Assembly: GCF_009296265.1 (NCBI RefSeq)
Contig: NZ_WBJS01000004.1
Location: 372,001 to 436,000, forward strand
Source: Thioclava sp. JE_KL1
GTDB lineage: Bacteria; Pseudomonadota; Alphaproteobacteria; Rhodobacterales; Rhodobacteraceae
Reading direction: 5' to 3'
Length of the DNA stretch: 64,000 nucleotides
Of the stretch, positions 62,997 through 64,000 are shown piece by piece. The translations under genes were made by a program, and so were the position numbers. How positions within the stretch are numbered: the first letter of the stretch is position 1; every line of letters begins with the position of its first letter. The notes beneath the pieces were generated by a model. That model ran no database searches. It saw only the letters and a program-made list of their open reading frames with translations, and was not told the origin of the DNA.

Positions 62997-64000
62997 TTAT
63001 TCGGCGGCGGCTTTCTCCGCTTCGATCTCAGCCGATTTTTTCTCAACCAATTCAACTATATGGTCGATCATATCCGCGTTGGACTGCTTGTGATCCTGCT
63101 TGCCGGCCATGTAAACCATGCCCGATCCGGCACCACCGCCGGTAAAGCCGATATCGGTCATCAGCGCCTCGCCGGGACCGTTCACGACGCAGCCGATGAT
63201 CGACAGCGAGATGGGCGTCTTGATGTGTTCGAGCCGTTCTTCCAGCTCCGCCACGGTCGCAATCACGTCGAAGCCCTGACGCGCGCAGGATGGACAGGAG
63301 ATGATCTGCACGCCGCGGGTCCGAAGCCCGAGCGATTTCAGGATCTCGAAACCGACCTTCACCTCTTCGACCGGATCGGCCGAGAGCGAGACGCGCAGCG
63401 TGTCGCCAATGCCCATCCACAGGAGGTTGCCCAGACCGATCGCGGATTTCACCGTGCCGGAGGTCAGCCCCCCTGCCTCGGTGATACCAAGGTGGATCGG
63501 CGCGTCGGTCGCCTCGGCGATGCCCTGATAGGCAGCGGCGGCGAGGAACACGTCCGACGCCTTCACCGAAATCTTGTATTCGCGGAAATCGTGATCCTCG
63601 AGAATGCGGATATGGTCCATCGCGCTCTCGACCATCGCCTCGGGGCACGGCTCGCCGTATTTCTCCAGCAGGTGCCGCTCGAGCGAGCCCGCGTTCACGC
63701 CGATCCGGATCGAACAACCGTGATCCTTAGCGGCGCGCACGACCTCGGCCACGCGCTTCTCATCGCCGATATTGCCGGGGTTGATGCGCAGGCAAGCCGC
63801 CCCCGCCTCCGCCGCCTCGATCGCGCGTTTGTAGTGGAAATGGATATCCGCCACGATCGGCACCGGGCTCTCGCGGCAAATCTCGCGCAGGGCGCGGGTG
63901 CTGGACTCGTCCGGGGTCGAGACGCGCACGATATCCGCGCCGACATCGGCCGCGCGGATCACCTGATCGAGCGTCGCGCGCACGTCCGAGCTGTCGGTAT
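62997..64000 (-). CDS. ispG: 4-hydroxy-3-methylbut-2-enyl diphosphate synthase (cut by right edge)
   Basis: The visible 333 residues begin in the TIM-barrel domain ([31 protein letters not shown]) and run to the stop. The 4Fe-4S ligands are seen in [12 protein letters not shown] and [10 protein letters not shown]. It makes HMBPP in the non-mevalonate isoprenoid pathway, using electrons from flavodoxin or ferredoxin. The N-terminal part lies beyond the window. Confidence 0.97.
   Translation of the reverse strand, partial: TDSSDVRATLDQVIRAADVGADIVRVSTPDESSTRALREICRESPVPIVADIHFHYKRAIEAAEAGAACLRINPGNIGDEKRVAEVVRAAKDHGCSIRIGVNAGSLERHLLEKYGEPCPEAMVESAMDHIRILEDHDFREYKISVKASDVFLAAAAYQGIAEATDAPIHLGITEAGGLTSGTVKSAIGLGNLLWMGIGDTLRVSLSADPVEEVKVGFEILKSLGLRTRGVQIISCPSCARQGFDVIATVAELEERLEHIKTPISLSIIGCVVNGPGEALMTDIGFTGGGAGSGMVYMAGKQDHKQSNADMIDHIVELVEKKSAEIEAEKAAAE

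Overview
The window looks like a chromosomal segment of a high-GC alphaproteobacterium of the Rhodobacterales (Rhodobacteraceae). The evidence is gene content and order (rpsF-rpsR-rplI, pyrC-pyrE-dnaB, infC, ctaA), Rhodobacter-type regulators (FnrL-like and NsrR-like), a GTTC-N7-GTTY SOS-type box, DUF1127 and DUF1223 proteins, and GGCGGGGATATTT intergenic repeats that I recall from this family. A lone SoxW-like thioredoxin and a PmpA/PmpB plus sulfurtransferase cassette hint at sulfur metabolism (a Thioclava-like organism is possible), but the species cannot be fixed from the sequence.

Layout. 1-4.5 kb: the N-terminal part of an unknown leaderless protein, a small lipoprotein with a SLAM-like outer-membrane protein behind an Fnr box, and a convergent pair of Crp/Fnr regulators, one with the cysteine pattern of an Fe-S oxygen sensor. 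4.5-12.3 kb: Hint-domain protein, tRNA-Leu(UAG), a helix-turn-helix-like protein, trigger factor, a YihY/BrkB membrane protein, the S6-S18-L9 operon and a DUF1223 protein. 12.6-18.4 kb: aconitase, SoxW-like thioredoxin, cold shock protein, alpha/beta hydrolase, and a solitary ImuA-like gene behind a near-consensus SOS box. 18.4-24.2 kb: a cassette of two YeeE/YedE transporters, a Cys-repeat CX4R protein and a His-rich unknown; then a serine hydrolase and an FMN glutamate-synthase-like protein. 24.2-29.8 kb: a five-gene cobalamin uptake operon under a cobalamin riboswitch. 29.8-34.8 kb: DUF475/TerC-type membrane protein, agmatinase with DUF1499, a SLAC1/TehA-type transporter divergent from an NsrR-like regulator, and a Q-rich microprotein.

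35-43.4 kb: TfoX-like protein, ndk, ABC-F protein, M32 carboxypeptidase with heme A synthase, ferredoxin reductase, an Ala-rich LEA-like protein and infC with an apparent ATA start. 43.4-49.5 kb: a CDS-free stretch with an Fnr box and a minus-strand terminator (candidate sRNA), two related GT2 glycosyltransferases around an NAD(P)-binding protein, a hydrolase-fold protein lacking its nucleophile serine, and DUF1127. 49.7-64 kb: pyrC, pyrE, dnaB, PBP1A, AmiC-type amidase, aminotransferase, DsbA-like protein, a chemotaxis receptor, a DUF1236 protein and ispG cut by the window edge.

Two dispersed intergenic repeat families are visible: a ~120-150 bp double-hairpin element in four copies and a short GGCGGGGATATTT element in five. 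Four Fnr-type palindromes (801, 2629, 33884, 43576), together with the Fnr-like regulator, suggest that oxygen or NO control ties several otherwise unrelated loci together. No phage, insertion sequence or CRISPR array was seen.
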